Positions 26,642 to 34,610 of a stretch of 64,000 bases of DNA are shown here, piece by piece; position 1 is the first letter of the stretch; each line of letters starts with the position of its first letter. The notes under the pieces were generated by a model. That model was not told where the DNA came from, made no database searches, and saw only the letters and a list, made by a program, of their open reading frames with translations. Source of the DNA: Shewanella olleyana (lineage in GTDB: Bacteria > Pseudomonadota > Gammaproteobacteria > Enterobacterales > Shewanellaceae); NCBI RefSeq assembly GCF_023283825.1, contig NZ_JAKILD010000017.1, forward strand, positions 52,317 to 116,316, given 5' to 3'. Position numbers and translations under genes: made by a program.

Positions 26642-27319
26642 ATGCGAGTATTAATCGTTGAAGATGACGCAACCACATTACAATACGTTGCCGAAGGTTT
26701 TACCGCTCAGCAATATCAAGTTGATACTGCGACCAATGGACATGATGGCCTGCACCAAGCCAAGCATAATCAATACGACATTATTATTTTAGACCGCATG
26801 TTACCGCAGTTAGATGGATTGACTTTGCTGACAGCGCTTAGAAATAATGGCAACCAAACCCCTGTATTAATTCTATCGGCACTTAGTCACGTTGATGAGC
26901 GAGTGAAAGGCTTACGCGCGGGGGGCGATGACTACATGACTAAACCTTTTGCCTTTGCTGAATTGCAAGTACGCGCCGAAAAGCTTATTCAGCGTAATGC
27001 ACCTTCTGCGGCTAATACCGACCTTGAAGTGGGCAATTTAAGAATGGAATTGCTGACACGTAAAGTGACATTAGATGAGCATGAATTAATGCTGCAACCT
27101 AAAGAGTTTCAGCTGCTTAAATATCTAATGGAACACCCTAATCAAGTGATAAGTCGTACCTTATTGTTTGAAGCTGTATGGGATTACCACTTTGATCCCC
27201 GCACTAATGTGATTGATGTTCATATCGCCAAATTACGTCGTAAATTTGAAGAGCTAGGCCATCCAGAAATCATCGAAACTGTTCGAGGGGCTGGATATCG
27301 CCTTTGCAAAGGGAATTAA
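26642..27319 (+). CDS. OmpR-family response regulator
   Basis: 225 residues. The receiver domain shows VEDD near the start, phospho-acceptor Asp in IIILDRMLP and Lys in TKPF. A winged-helix DNA-binding domain follows, with FQLLKYLMEHPNQVISRT and the recognition end VRGAGYRL. ATG 26642 has AAGGAA seven bases upstream; a GTG 30 bases earlier is less likely. The stop overlaps the probable start zone of the kinase gene. Target genes cannot be told from the sequence; the PepSY gene upstream is a candidate. Confidence 0.92.
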   Translation: MRVLIVEDDATTLQYVAEGFTAQQYQVDTATNGHDGLHQAKHNQYDIIILDRMLPQLDGLTLLTALRNNGNQTPVLILSALSHVDERVKGLRAGGDDYMTKPFAFAELQVRAEKLIQRNAPSAANTDLEVGNLRMELLTRKVTLDEHELMLQPKEFQLLKYLMEHPNQVISRTLLFEAVWDYHFDPRTNVIDVHIAKLRRKFEELGHPEIIETVRGAGYRLCKGN

Positions 27320-27365
27320 ACCCTACCAAAGCAGTGCTTGGCGGATAACGCTGATCTTCTCAACC

Positions 27366-28625
27366 TTGGTGACCTTGTTAATTGTGTTGTTGGTATTTGG
27401 TTTATACCGCCAACTCGTGATTGAGCAAGAGAATCAGGTTGAGCAGCATCTTGCGACTGAAATGCAACGCTATCAACAGCTTGCATTAACCGTTGACCGA
27501 CGTAGTTTTGCTGCGCAAATTCGAGCCGCTGATCCTAAAACGGCCCTTATTGCTTGGCGTAACAGTGTTGATATGGTGGGCGCACTTAGTTTTGTGCCTG
27601 ACAATATGCCTGTATTGCCGAAAACCCGAGATTTTCCCATCTTAACCGGTGGTCCCGATAAGCTGCATATTCTTACTGGTGGCATCGTAATGACCCATTA
27701 TGGGCCGGTATTGATAGCAACTCGAACCGATAACCTAGCGGCGTTAATCGACAAATTTATTAATGCAGCCTTTTGGGCTGTGGCGTTTACACTTGGTATT
27801 ACTTTAGCTGTCGGATTCATATTTTCAAAAGCGATTTTAAGACGGTTAGTTCAGTACAATTTATTGTGTGAAAAGATTGAGCAAGGTGAGTACAACACCC
27901 GTTTACCTGTCAGTCATAATGAAGATGAATTTGATATGTTGGCGGGGCAGTTCAATCGGGTGCTTGATACCTTAGAAAACAATTTGATGGCAGTTCGCGG
28001 GGTGACCGACAATATTGCCCATGATTTAAGAACCCCTTTGTCGCATTTGCGAATTGGTATCGAACAATTACCTAATAAGCCTACTGAGCAAGTTTCTGAT
28101 CAGACGGCAATGCTGCTGGAAGAATTGGATCATTGTCTGGCAACTTTTGATGCCATGTTATCTTTAACGCGCATTGAAGAAGGTCAGCAAACCTTAGATA
28201 TGCAGCCTGTGAGCTTGCAGCTGCTGTGTGAAGACTTATTTGAGATGGCAGAAGTGGTCGCTGAATCAAAACAGCAAAGCTTAACTTTAACGGTTGAAAA
28301 AGATGTGACGATATCTGGGGATAAATACCTATTATTCCAAGCCTTGTTTAACTTGGTGGATAATGCGATTAAATATGCGCCTGAAGATGCGACAATTCAA
28401 ATTGTGCAATCAGGTAAAACCATCCAGATAATTGATAATGGTCCGGGGATCAGTGATGAAGATAAGGAAAGAGTATTTGACCGCTTAGTGCGTCTCGACC
28501 CAAGTCGTCATCACAAAGGAACAGGGCTTGGTTTATCCATGGTTAAAGCGATTTTATCTCGTCACCATGCTAAAATTGAGCTTCAAGATAATCAACCAGG
28601 ACTGATTGTCGATATTCGATTCTAG
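27366..28625 (+). CDS. Sensor histidine kinase
   Basis: At least 419 residues. There are two membrane helices flanking a periplasmic region of about 120 residues, a HAMP linker, a dimerisation box NIAHDLRTPLSHLRIG with the phospho-His, and ATPase boxes DNAIKYAP, DNGPGIS and GTGLGLSMV. It pairs with the regulator upstream. No ATG, GTG or TTG lies in this frame between a stop at 27255 and TTG 27366, yet the frame reads AWRITLIFST just before, which would complete the first helix. The true start may be a rare codon such as ATT 27315, overlapping the regulator stop. Confidence 0.88.
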   Translation: MVTLLIVLLVFGLYRQLVIEQENQVEQHLATEMQRYQQLALTVDRRSFAAQIRAADPKTALIAWRNSVDMVGALSFVPDNMPVLPKTRDFPILTGGPDKLHILTGGIVMTHYGPVLIATRTDNLAALIDKFINAAFWAVAFTLGITLAVGFIFSKAILRRLVQYNLLCEKIEQGEYNTRLPVSHNEDEFDMLAGQFNRVLDTLENNLMAVRGVTDNIAHDLRTPLSHLRIGIEQLPNKPTEQVSDQTAMLLEELDHCLATFDAMLSLTRIEEGQQTLDMQPVSLQLLCEDLFEMAEVVAESKQQSLTLTVEKDVTISGDKYLLFQALFNLVDNAIKYAPEDATIQIVQSGKTIQIIDNGPGISDEDKERVFDRLVRLDPSRHHKGTGLGLSMVKAILSRHHAKIELQDNQPGLIVDIRF

Positions 28626-28670
28626 TCCTCGTTGCTAAAATCTGTCAGTGACCTAACTAGAATCGAGACT

Positions 28671-29345
28671 ATGTACCAACTCATAGAACAGCATCCAGAT
28701 TTCATCGTTATCAATAAGTCTCCCAAAGTGCATTTCCATAGCCAAGACGGCAGTGCGGGTGTGGTTGCACAGGTTGAAGTCGACTTAGGGATTAAGCTGT
28801 ATGCTGTGCACCGCCTCGATACGCCAACTTCTGGTTTACTTATTTTAGCTAAATCTTCCCAAGCCGCAGCTGTATTCACCACATTGTTCAGTGAACATAA
28901 AATACAGAAATTTTATCTGGCCATTGCTAAAGGTAAGCCTAAAAAGAAGCAGGGTGGGATTATCGGTGATATGGCAAAATCTCGTCGTAGTATGTATAAG
29001 TTACTTCGAACTAAGACCAATCCTGCCATCACTCAGTTCTTTTCTCAGTCTATTGAAAATGGTTTACGGTTATATTTACTTAAGCCATTAAGTGGTAAAA
29101 CCCATCAACTGCGTGTTGCGCTAAGCAGTATCGGCGTGCCTATTTTAGGTGATGAGTTATACGGCGGCGATATTGCTGATAGATGTTACTTGCACGCCAT
29201 GATGTTGGATTTTGAATATCAAGGACAACACTATCAATTTAAACAGCTTCCAGAAATTGGTAGCGAGTTTATTCATCCGTTAGTGGGGAAGCTGTTACAA
29301 AATGACTGGCAAAACCCTGCGAATTTATCTTGGCCGAAGGTATAA
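28671..29345 (+). CDS. RluA-like pseudouridine synthase
   Basis: 224 residues. The catalytic motif AVHRLDTPTSGLL contains the essential Asp, and KPLSGKTHQLRVAL and ILGDELYGG follow. It lacks an S4 domain and has the size of the short RluA-like family (TIGR01621 type), so it isomerises uridine in rRNA or tRNA; the target base is unknown. ATG 28671 begins MYQLIEQHPDFIVINK; TTG 28632 is an alternative. It ends only three bases from the convergent diguanylate cyclase gene. Confidence 0.87.
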   Translation: MYQLIEQHPDFIVINKSPKVHFHSQDGSAGVVAQVEVDLGIKLYAVHRLDTPTSGLLILAKSSQAAAVFTTLFSEHKIQKFYLAIAKGKPKKKQGGIIGDMAKSRRSMYKLLRTKTNPAITQFFSQSIENGLRLYLLKPLSGKTHQLRVALSSIGVPILGDELYGGDIADRCYLHAMMLDFEYQGQHYQFKQLPEIGSEFIHPLVGKLLQNDWQNPANLSWPKV

Positions 29346-29348
29346 TCT

Positions 29349-30539
29349 TTAGTTGTAATTTGGCTTCGTTGTATTGGCCATTTTAATGCAATTACGGCCA
29401 CTGGCTTTAGCTTCATACATGGCTTTATCGGCCAACTGGAGTAATGCCTCCACTGGTAAACCTTCATGAATAGTGGCACAACCAATACTGGCTTGAATGG
29501 CAATAGGTGTACCACGCCATTCGAAGTTCACTTCCGCTAAGGTTTGTTGCAGCTTTTCAGCGACGCAAAGGACTTTTTGTTCCGAGGTTAGCGGCAGTAT
29601 CAATACAAACTCTTCACCGCCGTAGCGACACAAATAATCAATTTTACGGGTCACATTATTGAGTTGTTTAGCGGCAACTCTTAGTACTTCATCACCTGCT
29701 GTATGTCCGTGTGTATCGTTAATTTGTTTAAAGTGGTCTAAATCAATCAGTATTACACTGTAACTCACTTTATCTCTTAACCAGCGAGCATGTTCTAAAG
29801 CCAATTTACTTTGCAGAGCGTTACGGTTCCAAAGCCCTGTAAGAGAATCTTTGTTCGCCAAGGTCATAATTTTTACCACAAGGCGATTGATGGTGTTGCC
29901 AATTATGAGAATGTTCACTAATAGAATTAATACAATGTAGACCCAAAGGATCGGTAAGGATTCTTCAGTATTAAATGCTGCATAGGTGGCAACTTTCTCT
30001 GGGAAAAGTAAGATAATACATGCCCTTGCTAAAAACATTACCCCAATGAGCAAAATAGGGATCACCAACCAATATGTAGCAAAAGCGGTAAAGTTTGCTT
30101 TGAAGGCAACGTAATGATCTTTAGCCAGCATGAAGAAACAAACTGCAGCAGCGAGCGATAAAATTATCATTAAGTATGCTGCGCTGGCCGTGTGAGGCTT
30201 TGCCAGTAACATTAAGCTGATTGAGATAATAATAACTGCTAAATCAAATCGATGACTGGATTTTAAATGATAAAGACGCTGAGCTCCCCAGCGTAAAAAG
30301 CAAAAACCAACTAGAATTATATTGTCAGCCACTAGCCAATGCAGGTAACTTGGTTCTTGGGTACGTTGAGTGTAGAGCAGCATGCCTAATAAAACACAGA
30401 AATTAGCTAGCGCAAAGCGCCAGCTAGCACTAGGTGCGACCCGCATAGGAACAACCATTACTGTCCAAGCGATTGTTCCTGTGAAGCACAAGATACAAAT
30501 CACTTGAATTAGAATAAGACTATTGCTGTTTTCTATCAT
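29349..30539 (-). CDS. Membrane diguanylate cyclase (GGDEF)
   Basis: 396 residues. About seven membrane helices occupy residues 1-215, then a GGDEF domain with the active site RYGGEEF. The inhibitory I-site RKID lies exactly five residues before GGEEF, so product feedback is expected. ILIDLDHFKQINDTHGHTAG holds metal and substrate residues. It makes cyclic di-GMP. The membrane domain is not one I recognise and may sense a small ligand. The C-terminus ends beside the pseudouridine synthase stop. Confidence 0.9.
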   Translation of the reverse strand: MIENSNSLILIQVICILCFTGTIAWTVMVVPMRVAPSASWRFALANFCVLLGMLLYTQRTQEPSYLHWLVADNIILVGFCFLRWGAQRLYHLKSSHRFDLAVIIISISLMLLAKPHTASAAYLMIILSLAAAVCFFMLAKDHYVAFKANFTAFATYWLVIPILLIGVMFLARACIILLFPEKVATYAAFNTEESLPILWVYIVLILLVNILIIGNTINRLVVKIMTLANKDSLTGLWNRNALQSKLALEHARWLRDKVSYSVILIDLDHFKQINDTHGHTAGDEVLRVAAKQLNNVTRKIDYLCRYGGEEFVLILPLTSEQKVLCVAEKLQQTLAEVNFEWRGTPIAIQASIGCATIHEGLPVEALLQLADKAMYEAKASGRNCIKMANTTKPNYN

Positions 30540-30690
30540 TAAACCTAGATTAAATGTTTAAAAATTAAAGATAAGTTTATTGTGTAGAACATCATAGTCA
30601 TATTTTATGTGTTACACAAACTGTTGCATTTATGCACTGTATTGGGCACTGTTTGATTAATTTAAATTTTAAAAAGGAAAATAAACAATT

Positions 30691-30858
30691 ATGGATACAA
30701 ATAAACTCTTGCTTGCTGTTATCGCTATTTTATTACCACCAGTTGCCGTGTTTTTGAAAAAAGGCATGGGCAAAGACTTATTGATCAATATTATTTTGTG
30801 TTTACTTTTCTTTTTCCCTGGCTTAATTCACGCGATTTGGGTGGTGGTTCAAGATTAG
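30691..30858 (+). CDS. YqaE/Pmp3-family small membrane protein
   Basis: A 55-residue protein. Two membrane helices (LLLAVIAILLPPVAVFL and INIILCLLFFFPGLIHAIWV) contain the Pmp3/YqaE (UPF0057) signature LPPVAVFL, then GKDLLINIILCL and PGLIHAIW. AAAGGAAA lies nine bases before ATG 30691. Relatives affect membrane potential under salt stress in yeast; the bacterial role is unclear. It is divergent from the diguanylate cyclase gene and ends in a terminator at 30922. Confidence 0.85.
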   Translation: MDTNKLLLAVIAILLPPVAVFLKKGMGKDLLINIILCLLFFFPGLIHAIWVVVQD

Positions 30859-30921
30859 CCATTGGCCAATAAGGCATTAGTGGCTAATACAATTACTGCA
30901 GTTACTGCCTGAGTCAGATGT

Positions 30922-30960
30922 AAAATACCGATTCTGATGTCATTTGGAATTGGTATTTTT
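30922..30960 (+). terminator. Rho-independent terminator after the YqaE gene
   Basis: AAAATACCGATTC and GGAATTGGTATTTTT are almost fully complementary with an 11-base loop. It lies 64 bases after the stop. Confidence 0.75.
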
Positions 30961-31100
30961 ATGTCTAGGCTTGTAGAATCGCACTCCGATTATTTTTGGC
31001 TTATACCAATCGGGATAAATAAGTGATCATATTCTTATGCTGATTTATTAAATGGCTATGAGCAAGACTGCGACATCAATGAGTATAAGGTGAAATGACC

Positions 31101-31292
31101 ATGAATAGACGTAAAAAGATTAACCAAACACTTAAAGGTAAAGCAAAGAAAGCCAATGCCAAAAAGGCTGGCAGCAATAAGCCTAAGTATGTTTCTAAAG
31201 CGGAGCGCGCATTGGAGCAACAAATAGTCATAAGTGATGACAATCAAACTCAACCGATTGAAGCCGTGGTTGCCACAGAGCAAGTAGGTTAA
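31101..31292 (+). CDS. DUF2986 family small basic protein
   Basis: 63 residues, Lys-rich. The start MNRRKKINQTLKGKAKKANAK and SNKPKYVSKAERA are the DUF2986 pattern found in marine gammaproteobacteria. The function is unknown; the charge suggests nucleic-acid or ribosome contact. The C-terminus is acidic. ATG 31101 matches the family start; ATG 31095 is an in-frame alternative. Confidence 0.75.
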   Translation: MNRRKKINQTLKGKAKKANAKKAGSNKPKYVSKAERALEQQIVISDDNQTQPIEAVVATEQVG

Positions 31293-31408
31293 TTGGCGTG
31301 TTTAATTCCTGTGTTTAACAGCGCTTTTTTACAGAACTGCTTAACAGATCTTCTTAGCAGAACATGGTTAAAAACATGAGCAAAAAGTTTAGCTAGACAG
31401 TCAATTAA

Positions 31409-31702
31409 TTAGCTTTTTTGATGGTCGCGCCTAAACAACTCCCATTCTTCGATGACTTCTCCATCAGCTAGTGTACAAAGCGATACATCCCCATTGATAT
31501 GCTCAATCGTTTCTCGACTTCCGCCTTTCTCAATACAGTAATCTGCAGCTGGATTTGTCATATGGAGCGGCTTAACGTCATCACCTGAACAGGCTGAGAG
31601 GGTACTTAGAAGGGTGCAGCAGAAAAATATCTTACTAAATTTTACTAACTGGCTTTTGATTCTGTAGATAACGTCACTGGCTATAGTCGATTGAGCAAAC
31701 AT
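31409..31702 (-). CDS. DUF333-domain lipoprotein
   Basis: 97 residues. The lipobox LSAC follows a hydrophobic signal, although the signal is preceded by about 25 residues, so the true start may be an internal codon. The domain NPAADYCIEKGGSRETI followed by CTLADGEVIEEWELFRR is DUF333, a small periplasmic module with two cysteines that probably form a disulfide. Its function is unknown; it is often misnamed hemolysin. It stands alone. Confidence 0.78.
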   Translation of the reverse strand: MFAQSTIASDVIYRIKSQLVKFSKIFFCCTLLSTLSACSGDDVKPLHMTNPAADYCIEKGGSRETIEHINGDVSLCTLADGEVIEEWELFRRDHQKS

Positions 31703-31871
31703 AGTGAATTCCTATTACAGGGTTCCGTTAATAAGATCTATGAAAAATCTTCATAAAAGAACGCTGATAATTCGGCAGTTTTTCTTTTATCAACTATAGC
31801 CAATAATGGCGGTTTTGGTAAAAATAGCTTATTGATAAGTTAGTTTGGCAGAAACAAACTTAAGCAATCGG

Positions 31872-32675
31872 TTACGCTTCGCCTGAACAAACAGCACAAT
31901 TGGCTTGTTTGGGAAGTTTCATCTCACGAAATTCCATCGTCATCGCATCAATCATCAAGATGCGTCCACTCAGACCTTGTCCCATTTCACTGATGGCTTT
32001 AATGGCTTCAGTTGCTTGAATACAACCCACTAAGCCTACAACAGGCGCTAGAATACCTGACTCGACACAGGTGAGTTGTTGCTCGCCAAATAAGCTGCTG
32101 TAGCAATGATAACAAGGTGAAGATGCTTGATAATCAAACACTGTTACAGTGCCTTCCATTCGAATAGCGGCTGCAGAGATAAAGCTGACCTTATGTTTAA
32201 AGCAACTTTTATTAAGCTGTTCTCTTACTTGCACATTGTCAGTACAGTCCAGCACTAGCATATGCTCAGCGACCAATTGTTCAATCCTATCTTCATCAAG
32301 AAATTGATTGATAGTATTAATGGTAATCAATGGGTTTAGTTGCGCTAATGTTTGTTTGGCAGAATCCACCTTAGCTTGGCCGATGTTTTCATCATGGTGT
32401 AACACTTGGCGTTGTAAGTTTGATAACTCTACCGTATCAAAATCAACAATGGTCATTTCACCCACACCAGCAACTGCTAGGTACTGAGTCACAGTACAAC
32501 CTAAACCGCCAGCACCAATGACCAATACTTTGGCTTGCTTGAGCTTCTCTTGGCCTTCAATATCCATTGCTTTAATGGATATTTGACGGCTATAACGCAG
32601 CATTTCGTTGTCTGACAATATCTCGCCATCGTCAGCCTCAAGGATATTGGCTGTGTTTGGGGTTAAATCATTCAT
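31872..32675 (-). CDS. moeB: Molybdopterin-synthase adenylyltransferase MoeB
   Basis: 267 residues. The nucleotide site is VLVIGAGGLGCTVTQYLA, then DFDTVELSNLQRQVLH. Zinc cysteine pairs CYHC and CAVC near the C-terminus fit MoeB/ThiF. It adenylates the C-terminal glycine of MoaD so that it can receive sulfur. AAGGAAG lies before the start, 16 bases after moeA, so the two form one operon. MoaD, its partner, lies 9 kb away. Confidence 0.93.
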   Translation of the reverse strand: MNDLTPNTANILEADDGEILSDNEMLRYSRQISIKAMDIEGQEKLKQAKVLVIGAGGLGCTVTQYLAVAGVGEMTIVDFDTVELSNLQRQVLHHDENIGQAKVDSAKQTLAQLNPLITINTINQFLDEDRIEQLVAEHMLVLDCTDNVQVREQLNKSCFKHKVSFISAAAIRMEGTVTVFDYQASSPCYHCYSSLFGEQQLTCVESGILAPVVGLVGCIQATEAIKAISEMGQGLSGRILMIDAMTMEFREMKLPKQANCAVCSGEA

Positions 32676-32691
32676 GATACTTCCTTAACCT

Positions 32692-33942
32692 TTAACACAA
32701 TACGCTGTTGAACGGCTCAACATTAACTGTCGTACCCGCTGCAACATCGCCTTGTTCTTGCTCTAAGTTAATAAAGCAGTTGGCTAGGCTCATCGAAGTC
32801 AACATACCCGAACCTTGACCGCCAGTGGTGGCGACGATCAATTCACCTGCTTCGTTACGACTCAAAACACCACGTTGGTATTCGGCGCGACCAGGTTGTT
32901 TACGTATTGGGCTAGACAAAGTGGCTTTAACTATTAGTGGCTCTTTAACGGTTAAGCCTTGCATCTTATTGATGATCGGCCAAACTAGCTTATAGAAGGT
33001 CACCATTGAAGATACTGGGTTGCCAGGTAAGCCGCAAAATACTGCTTTGCCTAACTTACCAAAGGCAAAAGGTTTACCGGGTTTAATCGCGAGACGCCAA
33101 AAGGTGATTTCACCTTCTTCAGATAAAATTTGCTTGGTGTAATCAGCATCACCCACAGAAACGCCACCAGAGGTTAGCACCATGTCTGCTTTGTCCGCTG
33201 CTTCTTTAAATGCACCGCGAATGGCTTCCTTATCGTCTTCGATAACGCCTAAGTCAATCCATTCAACATTTGCTTGGGTCAGTAGCCCTTTGATTGAGTA
33301 GCGGTTTGAATCGTAAATTTGTCCTGGAGCAAGGTCGCTTCCAACCGGGCGTAACTCGTCACCTGTTGAGAAGAAAGCGACTTTAAGGCGTGCTTTAACG
33401 CGTACTTGGCTAATACCTATAGTGGCTAAAACGCCCATTTCAGCAGCGCGAATTTGGGTGCCACTTTTAAGAACGTTAGTGCCTGCGATAAGCTCTTCAC
33501 CGCGGTAGCGAACACTATTACCTTTCGCTTTAGGATGTTCAATGGTGATGTTATTTCCGTCTGCAGTGGTTTTTTCCTGCATTTGAACGGTATCGTAACC
33601 CGTTGGAACAGGGGCACCTGTCATAATGCGAATACAGCTATTTGCAGGAATATTGCCTTGATATGGGTGACCAGCAAATGAGGTACCGACTAAGGTCAAT
33701 GTCGTTGCGTTGTCACCAGTTAGTTCATCAAATTTGAATGCATAGCCATCCATTGATGAGTTATCAAAAGGCGGGAGATCAATACAAGATGCCAAATCTT
33801 CAGAAAGAATGCGGCCAACAGCTTCATTTAAGCTGACCATTTCACTGTTTTCAGTCACACTGACTTGAGCTAATAGCGCTTTAATTGCATCAGCAGGCGC
33901 CATTAAACCAGGTTGTGCACAGGCATCAGATTTTGTTGACAT
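32692..33942 (-). CDS. moeA: Molybdopterin molybdenumtransferase MoeA
   Basis: 416 residues. Conserved blocks are DLPPFDNSSMDGYAF, MTGAPVPTGYDTVQMQE, FFSTGDEL, TSGGVSVGDADYTK and GLPGNPVSS. It inserts molybdate into adenylylated molybdopterin to give Moco, the cofactor needed by the FDHs and MOSC enzymes of this region. GAGGAGC precedes the ATG. It leads moeA-moeB and is divergent from a GIY-YIG gene. Confidence 0.95.
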   Translation of the reverse strand: MSTKSDACAQPGLMAPADAIKALLAQVSVTENSEMVSLNEAVGRILSEDLASCIDLPPFDNSSMDGYAFKFDELTGDNATTLTLVGTSFAGHPYQGNIPANSCIRIMTGAPVPTGYDTVQMQEKTTADGNNITIEHPKAKGNSVRYRGEELIAGTNVLKSGTQIRAAEMGVLATIGISQVRVKARLKVAFFSTGDELRPVGSDLAPGQIYDSNRYSIKGLLTQANVEWIDLGVIEDDKEAIRGAFKEAADKADMVLTSGGVSVGDADYTKQILSEEGEITFWRLAIKPGKPFAFGKLGKAVFCGLPGNPVSSMVTFYKLVWPIINKMQGLTVKEPLIVKATLSSPIRKQPGRAEYQRGVLSRNEAGELIVATTGGQGSGMLTSMSLANCFINLEQEQGDVAAGTTVNVEPFNSVLC

Positions 33943-34076
33943 CGTTGCTCCTCACATGACATTGCCATGTTGTGGTTCATCTAAGATCGACTTAGATAAT
34001 AAGATTCATTTTTGATACTGCATTATGCCATGATAGCGACAGATAACTATGATCAGACCGAAGGTTTTTTATATCT

Positions 34077-34415
34077 ATGACGACCAAAAGTGACGATGTG
34101 AGCGAGAAACCCAGTAAGTCATCACCTAAAGATGTCGATTGGTTTCTTTACATGATCAAGTGTCATAACGGGCACATCTATACAGGTATCACGACTGACG
34201 TTAAAAGGCGTTTTTCAGAGCATCAAGCTGGTGGTGCTAAAGGGGCAAAATACCTTAAAGGAAAAGGCCCGTTAACCTTGGTTTACCAAGAAAGCGTTGC
34301 TGACAGAAGTTTAGCGACTAAACGAGAAATAGCGGTAAAAAAACTGTCTAGGGTGAAGAAGCTGGCGTTAATTGCTTCTTATCAGCATGACCAATATGAC
34401 CAGTACCATCTATAG
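34077..34415 (+). CDS. GIY-YIG domain protein (YhbQ-like)
   Basis: 112 residues. The nuclease core reads WFLYMIKCHNGHIYTGITTD, with VKRRFSEHQ and TKREIAVKKLSR, typical of the short UPF0213/YhbQ family. A 20-residue hydrophilic N-terminal extension precedes the domain. Members cut or bind structured DNA; the substrate is unknown. It lies alone, divergent from moeA. Confidence 0.85.
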   Translation: MTTKSDDVSEKPSKSSPKDVDWFLYMIKCHNGHIYTGITTDVKRRFSEHQAGGAKGAKYLKGKGPLTLVYQESVADRSLATKREIAVKKLSRVKKLALIASYQHDQYDQYHL

Positions 34416-34493
34416 TGTCTATGATTAGTGTTTATATTGGGTGTTTGTGAAGCTTACGCCATGCTCAAGTTAAGGCATTAACCTGAATAAAAA

Positions 34494-34533
34494 CCACTCT
34501 ACGCATCTTTTTCTAGTTAAAAGCTTAGAGTGG
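34494..34533. terminator. Hairpin between convergent GIY-YIG and M14 peptidase genes
   Basis: CCACTCTA pairs with TAGAGTGG, and inside it CTTTT pairs with AAAAG. The U-tract is weak, so termination strength is doubtful, but the place between convergent genes fits. Confidence 0.4.
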
Positions 34534-34610
34534 CTTCATTGTTGAGAACGTTGCTAATGAGTTTTACTTGAAATCCATATTTAACCGACAGCTAATTGAT
34601 ACCTAACCGA

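Noticed and set aside
30600..30625. Palindrome ATGTGTTACACAAA between the cyclase and YqaE genes
   Set aside because: It is short and imperfect and does not match a known operator with confidence.
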